Origin: Welwitschia mirabilis | Lineage: Eukaryota; Gnetophyta; Gnetopsida; Welwitschiales | Direction of reading: 5' to 3' | Length of the DNA: 64,000 nucleotides | Assembly (NCBI GenBank): GCA_051453625.1 | Contig: JBOZIK010000001.1 | Span: 34,857,960 to 34,921,959 of the forward strand | Shown here: positions 24,990 through 36,129 of the stretch, one piece after another | Numbering within the stretch: position 1 is the first letter of the stretch | Layout of the letters: every line of letters begins with the position of its first letter | The notes under the pieces: model-generated | The model's input: only the letters and a program-made list of their open reading frames with translations | The model's database searches: none | What the model was told of the DNA's origin: nothing | Made by a program: the position numbers and the translations under genes

Positions 24990-25330
24990 CAATCTAATAA
25001 TGAACTTCTTATTTCTTACATGGCATTCCATCATTCCTATTCATGTATCAATAATGTAATAGGCTATTTCATAAAAAGCTATTCCTAAGAGTAAAGAGTA
25101 TCCTACATTATGTTCTACATCAATAATAATGATTTCTATAGGGTAAAAGGTCTTTTTAATTTCTATGACTAGAATCTTAATAACTCTAATTGGTTTTCGA
25201 AGAGTTTCATCAGCTAGTTCCAATAATTTTTTGTTGATTCAATCCTATGTTGTAAATCAAACCTTTTACATATGTGAAATGGCATAATGTCAACATAAGA
25301 TTTCACGCCTATTAGTACTTTCTTGATCTT
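24990..25330 (-). pseudogene. Gypsy-2 aspartic protease domain, broken
   Basis: The open piece 25041-25223 reads MELADETLRKPIRVIKILVI, then FYPIEIIIIDVEH and a YSLLLG block. This is the second half of the retropepsin domain in Athila/Tat Gag-Pro (LADxSxxxPxGxIEDVLVxVxxFxFPVDFxVLDMEED). The same domain is better preserved at 37560-38150 on the plus strand. The catalytic DTG is not visible. Confidence 0.75.
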
Positions 25331-26239
25331 TTTGATTTCTTCTAAGATATCAATAACTATGGAAGCCATGAGGTCTTTGAATTTTGAATTTTTTTGTGCT
25401 ACTAAGTTAAAAAAGGAATTGTATAATGAAAATCCTACTTGGTATTATTCTTTTCTATTTTCCCTTAACTAAGTTCTTTCAAAGTTTGTTGTATCTAGGA
25501 TTATCTTATAGTATTTTCTAGAAAGGTAGGTTGATGCTCATATATTGAATAATTACCTTAAGATAATCATCATAGGTAGGATTAGTATTTTGTCTTTCTA
25601 ACCAAGGATTTATGGGTTTATTTTTCATATCCTTATTGGGTGTGTTATGATTGGATTTTTCTTTAGGAGCTAAAGAAAAGCAAGGTCAATTAAGAAATTC
25701 TACACCATTATCATGGATTTTATCTTCTTACTTGTAAGATGTGAGGGTAGCTTCATTGGGATTTGTATCATATCCATTTATTCTCACTATCTTCCAATCC
25801 TTTTTAACATCATTTGGGATGAGAATGATTTGGATTGGAAGAGAGCCTTAAGATCTTTGGTTTCCTACCATGGTTTGTTAAAGGATTCCAATTAGATTGT
25901 CTAAGTTCTTATTTTGATTTTTAAAATTTTTGTTAGTATTTTGTTTCATATTCTTCATTTTTCATCTGTTAACTCTCTAAGAAGTTAGGCTAAAAGTTGT
26001 GAGGATGAAAATTACTAGATAGAAAAATATTCAACTAAAAGTTATTGCTTCTATGTCTGTTACCAAAGAGGATCTAAAGGTACATTGTGGTCCCATATTT
26101 TATGGCTAAAATTATTGATTATTTTTGGAAGTATTAGGTCTTTGATTAAATACATAGGCTTCTTCATAGATTATTTCTCTACATGTTGGTTAAACAAGAC
26201 AATCCTTAATGTAATAGAAGTTGTCTTCACATATTTCAT

Positions 26240-26930
26240 AAATAGAATAAGGTATTGATGATTAATATTATTCATTTAACACTTTTACATTAGTTAAGGC
26301 CTTGGTATAAGTTTTTAATATGCTGGTAAGATCTTCAACTAGGTTGTTAGGGCTAGATTGCTTTTCATGTTGTATCTTTTTGATGTCTTTCAACATTTGT
26401 TCTATAGTTCTATTTTCTTTGATGGTTGATTTAGGCCATGTCTAACTAATTTTTATCAATTTTTATAAATATTGTCAAGCATCCTCCAAAGTTAAGTTGA
26501 GTAAATTTTCTCCCAATGAATTAGTTAATAAGTTCTACTTTTAAAAAATCATCTATAGGATTAGATGAAACAACACTTAAATATTTATTATAAGCTATAA
26601 CATAATCCTCATGAGGTTGTTGTGCAAATTTAATAATTTATTTTTTTACTTTTTCTTATGATTACTTTAGTCATGAATCATTTTATGAATGAATCTTGAA
26701 CTTGGATCCAAGTATTAAGGCTTTTATGTGGGATAGTAATTAATTTTTATCCTTGCTTCTAAGGGTTAAAGGAAAAATAATCATGTAAGTTCTATTAGTT
26801 ACCTTCTTTTTTCGATTTCTTAATGTAAGAATGAGTTGTTCTATTTTAGCTAAGTGTTAAAAAGGACTTTTTTAATCTTCTCCCAAGAAGGTAAGATAGT
26901 CTTATAAGTTTTAAGTCTTACATCATCTTT
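26240..26930 (-). pseudogene. Gypsy-2 gag remnant
   Basis: Minus strand: IIFPLTLRSKDKNWLL-like sequence near 26790-26740 followed by WIQVQDSFI near 26715-26690 corresponds to the Retrotrans_gag core FPxSLxDxAKxWLxxLPxxSIxTWxxxxxxFxxxF. Stops interrupt it. It precedes the protease in the expected order, with leader sequence to its right. Confidence 0.65.
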
Positions 26931-27599
26931 ATTGGGTAGGTCAAAGGGGTTTTGGATCTTTTTTTTGCTTTAACATATTAGTTCCTTAAGAGTTAATGTA
27001 AAAGTAGGAGTATAAGGAGAGGTAGATATCTTTGGATATTTAGAAGGAAAAAAGGTTTGAAAGGTAGGATTTAAAGGAGAAGAGTATTTAAGCAAATTAC
27101 TTTTAGAAATGAATGAATCTCTTTTAGAAATGTAAAAAGTAGAATAATTATCTTCATCTATTCTAGATTAAAATGAAACTTTCTCATCCCAAGTTCTTGA
27201 ACTGAAGTTCACTAATTCTTATTTAATTGTTTGGCTGAAAAAGTTATTCTCCCATTGATGCTTTGTTTATGTGACCATTTACTTACATTTTGATAAAAGT
27301 TTAAAACAAATTTATTTACATCCAAGTGAAAAACTCTCTTCCAGATTACATAAAGTATAAGAAGGAGGTTATACAAAGAGTGAATGTAACATAAAGTGTA
27401 GATCAAGCTTATTAAAAATGATGGTAATTCCTAAAAGTAAAACTAACAAAGATTAGAAAACAAATCTAAACTAAGAGAGTAAAAGTGTAAACTAAGCTAA
27501 GAAGGAAAAAAATTATATATACATACTATGTAAGTAAACATGATAAAATCAATTTACTTGCTTGGATAGTGAAAATAAACCTTTTAGAGTTCCTTGAAC

Positions 27600-27624
27600 T
27601 CCTCTCGACCAATGAAACCAATTT
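27600..27624 (-). other. Gypsy-2 primer binding site (Asp-tRNA type)
   Basis: Minus strand TTGGTTTCATTGGTCGAGAGG matches TTGGCGCCATTGCCGGGAGG with C-to-T/G-to-A changes. It lies a few bases inside the 5' LTR. Confidence 0.68.
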
Positions 27625-27627
27625 ATT

Positions 27628-29199
27628 TGGGTAATAATAATGTGATGAATTTTGTATTTTCTTCTAATGAATCCTTTAGCTTTATTACCTATAGTTCTTA
27701 ATAAACTCATGTAACATGCATTAATATATGAGAGTCAACCTAAATTTCATATTCTAGAGAGGAATTCTATATAGAAACTTAGAAGAGTGTCTAAATTAAA
27801 AAGAATAAAACTAAAATGATTTTCTATTCTAGCTTAAGAATGAAAATGTAATGATATAGTGAATGAATGCAAGATTAAAATATGAATGCAACTTAAATGC
27901 AAATCCTAACCAAGTGTACCAAATTATTATCACCTAAGTTGGTCCTCATAATCTATATCAATTAGAAATAACTATTACTTAAATGAAATTAACATAAACT
28001 ACAAGGAAGATTAAAAGAAATTTTGAAAGAACATTTTAATCATAACTTTATTAATTAAAATGTTCACATCCTTTTATAAAGGAAGAACTCCTTAATGATT
28101 GAGATATAACTTAATACGAAGAAATGCCCTTTTCTATAACTAAGATGGATTTTTTCTTGAACTGATCTTTAAATTATCATGAGATTAATTGATTCACTTA
28201 ATATGAAAAATAAGGGATCTTAATGGGGTATTTATAAATTTGAAATGATGATTAGGGTTGTGAATGAGTTGTAATAAACTAGAGGTAATCATAATACTAA
28301 TTTCATAACCAATGGAATTTTCTTTTTATTCATTATAGCTATCATCCTTTTGGGTTTTGTCTAGATGATATGATGAATGATGGTTGACTCTTCTTATAAT
28401 AATGTCTTGTTCTCCATATGCCTTCTTATTGATGATTAAATTTCATACTTTTGATGTCATAGTGGTGGCATTTAGATAATTAAGTGGATGACTATCAACT
28501 ATTAATTTATAAGTTTTATTTCTTGTGATCCTGCTAGTCATCTGGGTGTTGTCTAAATGACTAGGTGGATGATGGATTATCTTTAATATTTCTAATTTTT
28601 TTATCATAATTAAATTTCTTCTTAGCATATAAATCTCTTTCCTACTAAAGCTAATACTACTTTTCCTTTTGCAAGTGTATTGATGAAGATCAGACATTTC
28701 ACTAAACTTCATCATGGCTTCTAATTAAATTGATACATTACTATCTCTTTTAAAGATGTTAAGTTTTATTATATACTCTATTAGTTTTTAGGGATATCTT
28801 CAAGATGTGATTTGGCTACTTTAATGGTTGTCGTCCTCTAGAATATTATCTGAATAATAGTATGGTTGAATATCAGTAGAAATCTATTTTCTCTCTTTAT
28901 TGATCCTAGTAGTTATTCCCTTAAGTATTATGTGGATGACTAGGTGGATGAAATTTTTTATTCATCCTCTAGCCTTTTGATCATCATTCATCATTCTACA
29001 CTAGATTCATAATGCTTTGAAAAAGTTAGGGAGTATGACATATGTTAAAAAAAGGGTTTTTTTAATCTTTGAATTTGGTGTTTTTTATGATTACCTTGAT
29101 TAATCTTTTGATTCTTCCTATTTATCTTGGAAACCTATTAAATATACCTAAAACATACTTTAAATATGATATTAAATATCACCACATGGACTCACAACA
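27628..29199 (-). repeat. Gypsy-2 5' LTR
   Basis: Collinear with 18420-19967 and ends ...ggactcacaaca. It has the same near-palindromic TCATCC/GGATGA units between 28330 and 28580 and near 28930. The divergence from its partner indicates an old insertion. Confidence 0.83.
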
Positions 29200-29201
29200 C
29201 A

Positions 29202-29863
29202 TTTCTTTTAAGAATAAGATTTTTACCAAGTCTTTGTTTATTTGTTCAAGCTTCCTTTATCATAGCTCCATTTCATTTGTAGTACTTAATAGATACTTGG
29301 TTTCTTTTTTATAAGTACCTTGTGAACTAGTGATGTAAAGATTGGATTTTTTTTAATTTTAGTAAATAAGGCTTTGGTTAAGTTATAGTATTTGACAACA
29401 TAATCATCTTTAGTACAAGTCATAGAAATATTTGCATTGCATAACTGACTAACACATAGGAGCTTATGTTGCAATCCTTCTATAAATAAAACATATTTTA
29501 CCTTAGGTATATTACCTCGTCCAATGGTTTTCATACCTTTGATAGCACATCTGTATTATTACCAAAGGTGATCAATTCTTTATCTTACTCCATCAAAGTG
29601 GTAAAGCTGAATTTGTTTCTAGTTATATGCCTTTTAACATACATTGTTAACACACTAGGCATGTTTCTTTACTAACCATAGGGAAATTCACACTACTAGA
29701 GCTAGTCTTAATTTTGGAATGGAATTCATATTTTCTTTGGTTTAGCCTGCAGAGAACATTATACCATACTTCTTGGTATTTTGACTTTATTAGTATAATA
29801 TCTAGTTTTGAATTTAATTAGATAATTAAATTGATAATACCCTTATTTCTAGAAATAATAATA
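29202..29863 (-). pseudogene. Copia-B protease and gag-pre-integrase (right-hand part of the split gene)
   Basis: Minus strand: LITFGNNTDVLS near 29580-29545, then MKTIGRGNIPKVKYVLFIEG and LQHKLLCVSQLCNANISMTC in the open piece 29286-29534. This is the protease tail and gag-pre-integrase domain of plant copia (VxxGLKHNLLSxSQLC). A decayed zinc-finger start lies just left of it, reaching 29202. Removing 18420-29201 places this directly before the integrase finger sequence at 18419, so both parts are one interrupted gene. The piece stops at a scaffold gap. Confidence 0.8.
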
Positions 29864-29963
29864 NNNNNNNNNNNNNNNNNNNNNNNNNNNNNNNNNNNNN
29901 NNNNNNNNNNNNNNNNNNNNNNNNNNNNNNNNNNNNNNNNNNNNNNNNNNNNNNNNNNNNNNN

Positions 29964-30383
29964 AGCTATTGGTGTAAAGGTTTCTTTCAAAGTCCAAGTC
30001 TTCTTATTGGTTCACATACCATTTATCTACTAACATAGCTTTGTTTCTAATAAAATTAACATTTTCATTTATTTTATTTTTAAAACTTCATTTTATGTCA
30101 ATAATAAGTTGATTAGATGATCTTAAAGTGAGTTCCTAGAGATTACATTTTTAAAATTAATTAAGTTTGTCTTACATTTCTAGCATATAATGTTTATTAA
30201 TTTTTTCTTCATTGAAAGGTTTGGATTTTAACTGTGAGATATATACTGCAGATTTATAAAACTCCTTAGTATGGCTTAAGTTTGAATACCACCATATAGA
30301 CCACCTATTATGTTTCTTATAGAGTGATTTATTCCTGGTCTAATTATGTTTGAAGAAGTTTCCTTAATTATTTCTTCTTCTTT
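29964..30383 (-). repeat. Near-identical copy of 17104-17523 bounded by gaps
   Basis: 420 bases align without break to 17104-17523 (copia-B linker between integrase and RT). I count about 21 differences, one an indel. N-runs bound it on both sides. A piece from downstream of integrase does not belong upstream of the protease, so it is either a separate young copy or a misplaced contig. Confidence 0.85.
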
Positions 30384-30457
30384 NNNNNNNNNNNNNNNNN
30401 NNNNNNNNNNNNNNNNNNNNNNNNNNNNNNNNNNNNNNNNNNNNNNNNNNNNNNNNN

Positions 30458-30826
30458 TGCATTACTACCAAGAAGAACCATCTCATATCAACTACTATGC
30501 AGAAGAAAAAGATCCATTAAGAGAAATGATTGGTAAAATGATGAAAAATCAAGAAAACATTAAGAACTTGAAAAAATTAGTTGAAAACTTGCAACAATCT
30601 CTTTTAAAGATTCAAGGATCTTTCACGACAAAACATCCTCACAACTATTCCACCCCATTCCACCTTAAGGAAAATGAAGAGAACTTAGAAATTATTGATG
30701 ATGATGATTCTTGCGTTCAACTTGAAGATGAATTTATAAATCAAACTTTAACATCCTACTCATTAGAAGAAAACCAAAAAGGTGATAATAATAATACAAC
30801 TCAACATGTCAATAATTGGAATGAAT
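30458..30826 (+). CDS. Open gag-like fragment, partial at both ends
   Basis: One frame (c at 30460 as first base) is open for all 122 codons between two gaps, unusual in this window. It reads HYYQEEPSHINYYAEEKD, then KMMKNQENIKNLKKLVENLQ (a probable coiled coil), then an acidic stretch with IIDDDD. The composition and the KNQENI-coiled-coil pattern resemble the region after the capsid in Athila/Tat Gag. I see no zinc knuckle or conserved core, so the gag call is an inference. Confidence 0.4.
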
Positions 30827-30926
30827 NNNNNNNNNNNNNNNNNNNNNNNNNNNNNNNNNNNNNNNNNNNNNNNNNNNNNNNNNNNNNNNNNNNNNNNNNN
30901 NNNNNNNNNNNNNNNNNNNNNNNNNN

Positions 30927-31706
30927 ATGACCACTTAGTAGAGAATGATATTGAGATATTACATTATACCCTTATCATTCATTTACTTTTAAATAAGAAG
31001 AGGAGGAATCTAATCATGAAAAAACTAAAAACATTTCAACCAATGATGAAGAATGATGTTCTTATTTATCTTGATAATATTTTTAATGAATCTAATTATT
31101 TAGAGAGTGAAATTAATCTTCAACAAGAGAAGGAAGATCTAATTACAACCAATGAAGATGAAATTACAATCAAACCACATAATGATATGGATACTTGTGA
31201 AGAAATTAAAAGCAATGAAGGACCTTTAGATATTTATTCCAACTTCATAGAGAATAGACTCATTCATTTCACTCATATTTCTCCATTTTCCGCCTTCACA
31301 TTCAATTGCAAATTACATCCTTCCCTTCATTCCCCATTCCACCTACATTTGCATCTTTCCATTACCTTATAACCTTGATAATAATCACCTTTCTCAATCT
31401 CTTCCAATTATGCCTTTATATAATTCTCAAGGCCATGTTCCTTTCTTTGACACTTATAAAACCAATCACTTTGAAGAGTCTATTTCTCTTATTTTTCAAT
31501 CTCTTCCTTCTAAACCTTCATTTGATCCTCAAAGTAACATTCATTCTTTTTTCACCTAGTCTATTATGCCTTATGTTTTTAATGATTATTCTTTTCAAAA
31601 GTTTGACTTGGCATATCTTGAAATTTTACATTGGGAAAAGCCTTACCTTCTTAATGGTAATCCATATTTAGAAATGAATCTTTTTAACCTCATAAAACAT
31701 TCTTAA
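30927..31706 (+). pseudogene. Continuing gag-like or unidentified ORF, one frameshift and one stop visible
   Basis: Open in one frame to 31372 (YLDNIFNESNYLESEINLQQ, acidic and polar, then IKSNEGPLDIYSNFIENR). It then shifts near 31310 to a frame that reads NLDNNHLSQSLPIMPLYNSQ and SLIFQSLPSKPSFDPQSN, and ends with a stop at 31704-31706, with one internal TAG near 31560. The codon use looks coding. No family is recognised. It may be the same element as 30458-30826, upstream of the plus-strand gypsy array. Confidence 0.4.
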
Positions 31707-31789
31707 AATCCCTTTAAGATGTCTTAAATCCATTATTTGAGTAATACTTTAAATGAATTATCTAATGATACTCATGCGTTATCTTGTTT

Positions 31790-32729
31790 NNNNNNNNNNN
31801 NNNNNNNNNNNNNNNNNNNNNNNNNNNNNNNNNNNNNNNNNNNNNNNNNNNNNNNNNNNNNNNNNNNNNNNNNNNNNNNNNNNNNNNNNNNNNNNNNNNN
31901 NNNNNNNNNNNNNNNNNNNNNNNNNNNNNNNNNNNNNNNNNNNNNNNNNNNNNNNNNNNNNNNNNNNNNNNNNNNNNNNNNNNNNNNNNNNNNNNNNNNN
32001 NNNNNNNNNNNNNNNNNNNNNNNNNNNNNNNNNNNNNNNNNNNNNNNNNNNNNNNNNNNNNNNNNNNNNNNNNNNNNNNNNNNNNNNNNNNNNNNNNNNN
32101 NNNNNNNNNNNNNNNNNNNNNNNNNNNNNNNNNNNNNNNNNNNNNNNNNNNNNNNNNNNNNNNNNNNNNNNNNNNNNNNNNNNNNNNNNNNNNNNNNNNN
32201 NNNNNNNNNNNNNNNNNNNNNNNNNNNNNNNNNNNNNNNNNNNNNNNNNNNNNNNNNNNNNNNNNNNNNNNNNNNNNNNNNNNNNNNNNNNNNNNNNNNN
32301 NNNNNNNNNNNNNNNNNNNNNNNNNNNNNNNNNNNNNNNNNNNNNNNNNNNNNNNNNNNNNNNNNNNNNNNNNNNNNNNNNNNNNNNNNNNNNNNNNNNN
32401 NNNNNNNNNNNNNNNNNNNNNNNNNNNNNNNNNNNNNNNNNNNNNNNNNNNNNNNNNNNNNNNNNNNNNNNNNNNNNNNNNNNNNNNNNNNNNNNNNNNN
32501 NNNNNNNNNNNNNNNNNNNNNNNNNNNNNNNNNNNNNNNNNNNNNNNNNNNNNNNNNNNNNNNNNNNNNNNNNNNNNNNNNNNNNNNNNNNNNNNNNNNN
32601 NNNNNNNNNNNNNNNNNNNNNNNNNNNNNNNNNNNNNNNNNNNNNNNNNNNNNNNNNNNNNNNNNNNNNNNNNNNNNNNNNNNNNNNNNNNNNNNNNNNN
32701 NNNNNNNNNNNNNNNNNNNNNNNNNNNNN
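31790..32729. other. Scaffold gap (940 N)
   Basis: Unsequenced. Apparent long frames across it have no meaning. It hides the link between the gag-like ORFs and the gypsy 3' region that starts at 32730. Confidence 0.95.
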
Positions 32730-34332
32730 CTTTTAAACTTAACTTATGTATTGCTTTATGAAGTTTCTATAACTAGTATTCATACTTAGAAATAATATAG
32801 TGATAAGATTATATTCATCCAATCTTAAGACATTTTCATATCTATGGACTTGACTTTGAAGGAAGATGCCTTAGTTCTTTTGTTCTTTTTTTTTTTTGTT
32901 AGTGGTATAAGGTCTTTGGTTATATAGGTATGCTCTTTTTTATATTTCATCTCACTTATTCACCTTCATCTTTTTAAGTGTTTTATTATGTAATAATTAT
33001 TGTGAGGGGAAAGAGGAGGAGGGAGGGGTTGAAGAGAGAGAGAAAGAGAGAGAAAATAATGAACATGATCTATTATATTGGTACTAAAAAAATACATGAT
33101 CACCATGATGTCCTACCATACTAAGGTAAATTTTTCTAAAAGGAACCTTTAGCACTATTGGTAGCTATGGAAACTCCACTGCTGGGTTAATTAATCATGC
33201 TTTGTATGTCCTTACTTCTCTAATTGTGGCTACACTTCCCTCATTATAGAAAAGTTGTAATAAACTTTGAAGCTATGAGATTAGTGGTGTTTTTAGTATC
33301 ATCAGAGGCATTTCTTATTTTTTAAACTCTTAGTATGTCCATATAACAATTTTACTTTTAAGGATTTGGGTTTGTTTTATGGTGTGAATAGGTAAGTTCA
33401 TTTCTGAGAAGCTTTTGATCTTATCATTCATTATTTTAAGCACTTGATCTTTGGTATCATAATAATCATTGCCTTTATAAGTGAAACTTTATGGATTTGA
33501 TACATTTTATTCTTCATTTTTACTCAAGTATATTTATGATGTCTTCCAAAGGGGTTTTCTAGATTAGAATTTAGAATAGGTAATCTATCTTATCTATGTT
33601 TCTTTTATTCATTTTCACTCTTCTTTTCTTTAGTTATTTAGTTTGTTATTTCAAAGCCTTTTTGTACTTTATCATTTTTACATAAGATCTTGTCATTTAA
33701 TAGTTTCCTTATTTTTATTCATAGCATATCACATTAATTTTATTTTAGCATTTTAATTAAATAAATGATCTTTTATGCTTCATGGTTTTATGAGATTCCT
33801 TTGTATATTCTAGAGTTCTATATGTTTTTTAATTTAGACACATTTGTTTAGTCTTATTATCAGGTTTTAGACTATTTAGTATTATTTCATCAGCTTAATT
33901 TTTATTTATTTTGTATTTTTCTCATCATCCTAACTTGTTATGTCTCTTGATCATTTACTCTTTTTTAAAACTTGTTGATACATTCTATTACCCTCTTGCT
34001 AATATTTAAGCTCAAGTTACTTTATTGACATCTTAATTTTTGAGAAAATTTTTAAGTTCCATCATTCACCTATTGTCTAGATGACATAAGGGATGACATG
34101 ACCAGACGACAGTGCTATAAAACTGTAGGATCATTTCTTTTTTCTTATTTTTCTTCATTTCTCTATTATTTTTGCTTGTTCTCTTAAGAGATGATAGTAT
34201 CCCTAGTTTTTGCTAATATGTTGGAACTTATCCCTACCAAATTCACTCACTAGATTCCTAGAGCTTTGTAAAAATTCAAAAATTAGGTATATTTTTTTCC
34301 CTTGTTTTTTCAATCTTTCTCCCATTTCATAG
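32730..34332 (+). repeat. 3' non-coding region of an upstream gypsy copy
   Basis: From about 32850 this is collinear with 39190-41127. Shared landmarks are aaggaagatgcctta/aaggaagatgcttta, a GA-rich tract (33033-33054 versus 39811-39866), tatggaaactccact, and tcctTACTTCTCTAAT. It runs directly into LTR1 at 34333. A gypsy copy therefore precedes LTR1 and continues left into the gap. Confidence 0.7.
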
Positions 34333-35366
34333 TGTTGCACTACCAATTTGTGATTATTTGATTGGATTTTATGAGTTGTTTTGTAGGACATTTTCATACC
34401 TTTAGGTGTAATTTTGGGGATTTTAGAGAATTAATATAGGATCTCAGAAATGTACAATTATTACCTAGATTTGATGCATTTAAGGCACATTCTAATACAC
34501 AGAACCTTAAAGGAAGATTATTCATAGAAAGGATAGTTTCTCCTTTATAAAATAATTAAAGGAGACTATTGTCCNNNNNNNNNNTGAATCATTTGCTGAG
34601 TTATTTGTTGGGTTACCTTTTGTAATGATCTCTCATCCCTTATGTCATTTGGATGTTAATCAGGATGACACTGACATGTAACCAACTCTGATAGTAGACC
34701 CTTGACTATTTCATCTATTTTTTAATTGTAAAAGAGTGCATTTTTGGAGTACATTCTTCTATAATTTTCCATTAAGTCTTGTTATAAATAAGTCCTTCTT
34801 CAACTCTCTTTCTTATCTTTATTACATTGAAAATTCTCGTGACAGGAGATCAAAGGATGGAAGATCCATCTCGAGTGTTGTAGAAAGACTTTCCCTTGGT
34901 GGAGTGTTATGTATCCTTCATTGAGAGCTCATTATTTTGTAACCTAGATGTTATTAATCTTAATATAAAATCTATTTTTATGATTGCATATTAGTTTATT
35001 AGGTAACCCTTATGATTTATGTTACCCTTGATCTAGTGACAATTTCTTAGGTGATATAGATCATCAAGGGCAACCTTTGTTAAGGTTAAAGAAAGTATTT
35101 TAGATTCATTTTATTTTTTATTTAGATTAGATTACACTTTGTATTTGCATTGCATCTTTTATTTTTTGCATTGTTATTTGATTCTGGTTTCCATTTATTT
35201 TGTGAAAAGAAATCCAAATATCATCTTATAGTCTTCCATAAGAATATGATATTTGGGTTAACTTCCACTCATACTAGTGTGTTATATTATGTGAGAAATC
35301 TATTTTATTTCATAAATGATAAAATCTTTTTGAATATAAATTCTTGTACAAATACACATTGCAACA
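34333..35366 (+). repeat. Gypsy array LTR1
   Basis: Starts TGTTGCACTACCAATTTGTG and ends ...cacattgcaaca, followed by a clear primer site. It aligns along its length with 41128-42189 and more loosely with 45291-46537. Landmarks: cacattctaatacacagaa, gatgacactgacatgtaacc, gtatccttcattgag, gatatagatcatcaagggc. A 10-base gap lies at 34575. Confidence 0.82.
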
Positions 35367-35368
35367 TC

Positions 35369-35386
35369 TTAGCGCCATTGCTAGGA
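35369..35386 (+). other. Primer binding site (Asp-tRNA type), best preserved in the window
   Basis: TTAGCGCCATTGCTAGGA differs at a few positions from TTGGCGCCGTTGCCGGGGA and begins two bases after the LTR end. Confidence 0.85.
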
Positions 35387-36129
35387 AAGGCTATTGAGGA
35401 GTATGATGGTTGTCATCATTTAGATGAGTATATCGGATTTTCATTTAGCTATTTATCCATAATAATATTATATTTTATTAAGAACCATAGCTTTTTATTT
35501 TTGTTTTTAGTTTTAGTTTTAGCTTTCTATAGGAAAATACCTGTCGTCTCCTTTGTCATTTCCATTGTAGACAGGACAACAATCTACAATTTTACTTTTT
35601 GTTTTTAATTTTTGTGTTCAGATTTTAGTAAATAAAATTATTCTTTATTATGTCCTTCATCATCTAGATGACTAGGCAGATACAACTTTTTTCTATGTTT
35701 TTGTTTTCTACTTTTCCTATTAGTTGTTCCTTCTATTATTCCCATGATAAACAAGATGACAGTGTTGTTTTTTATTTGTTTTTTATTATTTTCTGTTTGC
35801 AATATGCTATGACATGGTTAAAATAGAAAAGAAATATCAAAGAGAAAAGCTATTGATAAAGAAAAATATTAGAGGAAGACTGCTAAACATCAAAATAGAA
35901 TTGGAAAAGCAATCTCTAGATGCACACAATCCTCCTTCTGAATTTATTTTTTTTGAATTAGATTTCATTAAAGAAAACCTTGTAAAATGAGAAAATAAAT
36001 TTAAATTTCGAATGCTATCTAAAAGCAAAAATAAGTTATAAGATCTTCTACCCCTAATCGTAATGAAAACCTTACCCTTAGATAATTNNNNNNNNNNNNN
36101 NNNNNNNNNNNNNNNNNNNNNNNNNNNNA
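35387..36129 (+). other. Gypsy leader with repeated near-palindromes
   Basis: No coding start is evident. Units such as TCATCATTTAGATGAG (about 35414), GTCGTCTCC...GTAGACAGGACAAC (35541-35580), TCATCATCTAGATGACTAGG (about 35656) and TTATTCCCATGATAAACAAG (about 35735) could each fold into a short hairpin. A 41-base gap lies at 36088. Confidence 0.55.

Larger units (their letters stand above)
18420..29201 (-). mobile_element. Gypsy-2: complete but inactive Ty3/gypsy element (Athila/Tat type) nested in copia-B
   Basis: Direct LTRs (about 18420-19967 and 27628-29199) flank, on the minus strand: primer site, gag, protease, RT, RNase H, integrase, and a long non-coding 3' region. RT before integrase defines Ty3/gypsy. 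The Asp-tRNA primer site, absence of a chromodomain and sequence style point to Athila/Tat. It splits the integrase zinc-finger region of copia-B. The bases catttcttt occur at both edges (18412-18420 and 29200-29208), consistent with a target-site duplication that overlaps the LTR end. About 10.8 kb; no intact ORF remains. Confidence 0.85.

Noticed and set aside
31737-32789. Long open frames across the 940-N gap
   Set aside because: They consist almost wholly of unknown residues; the frame is open only because N cannot make a stop.
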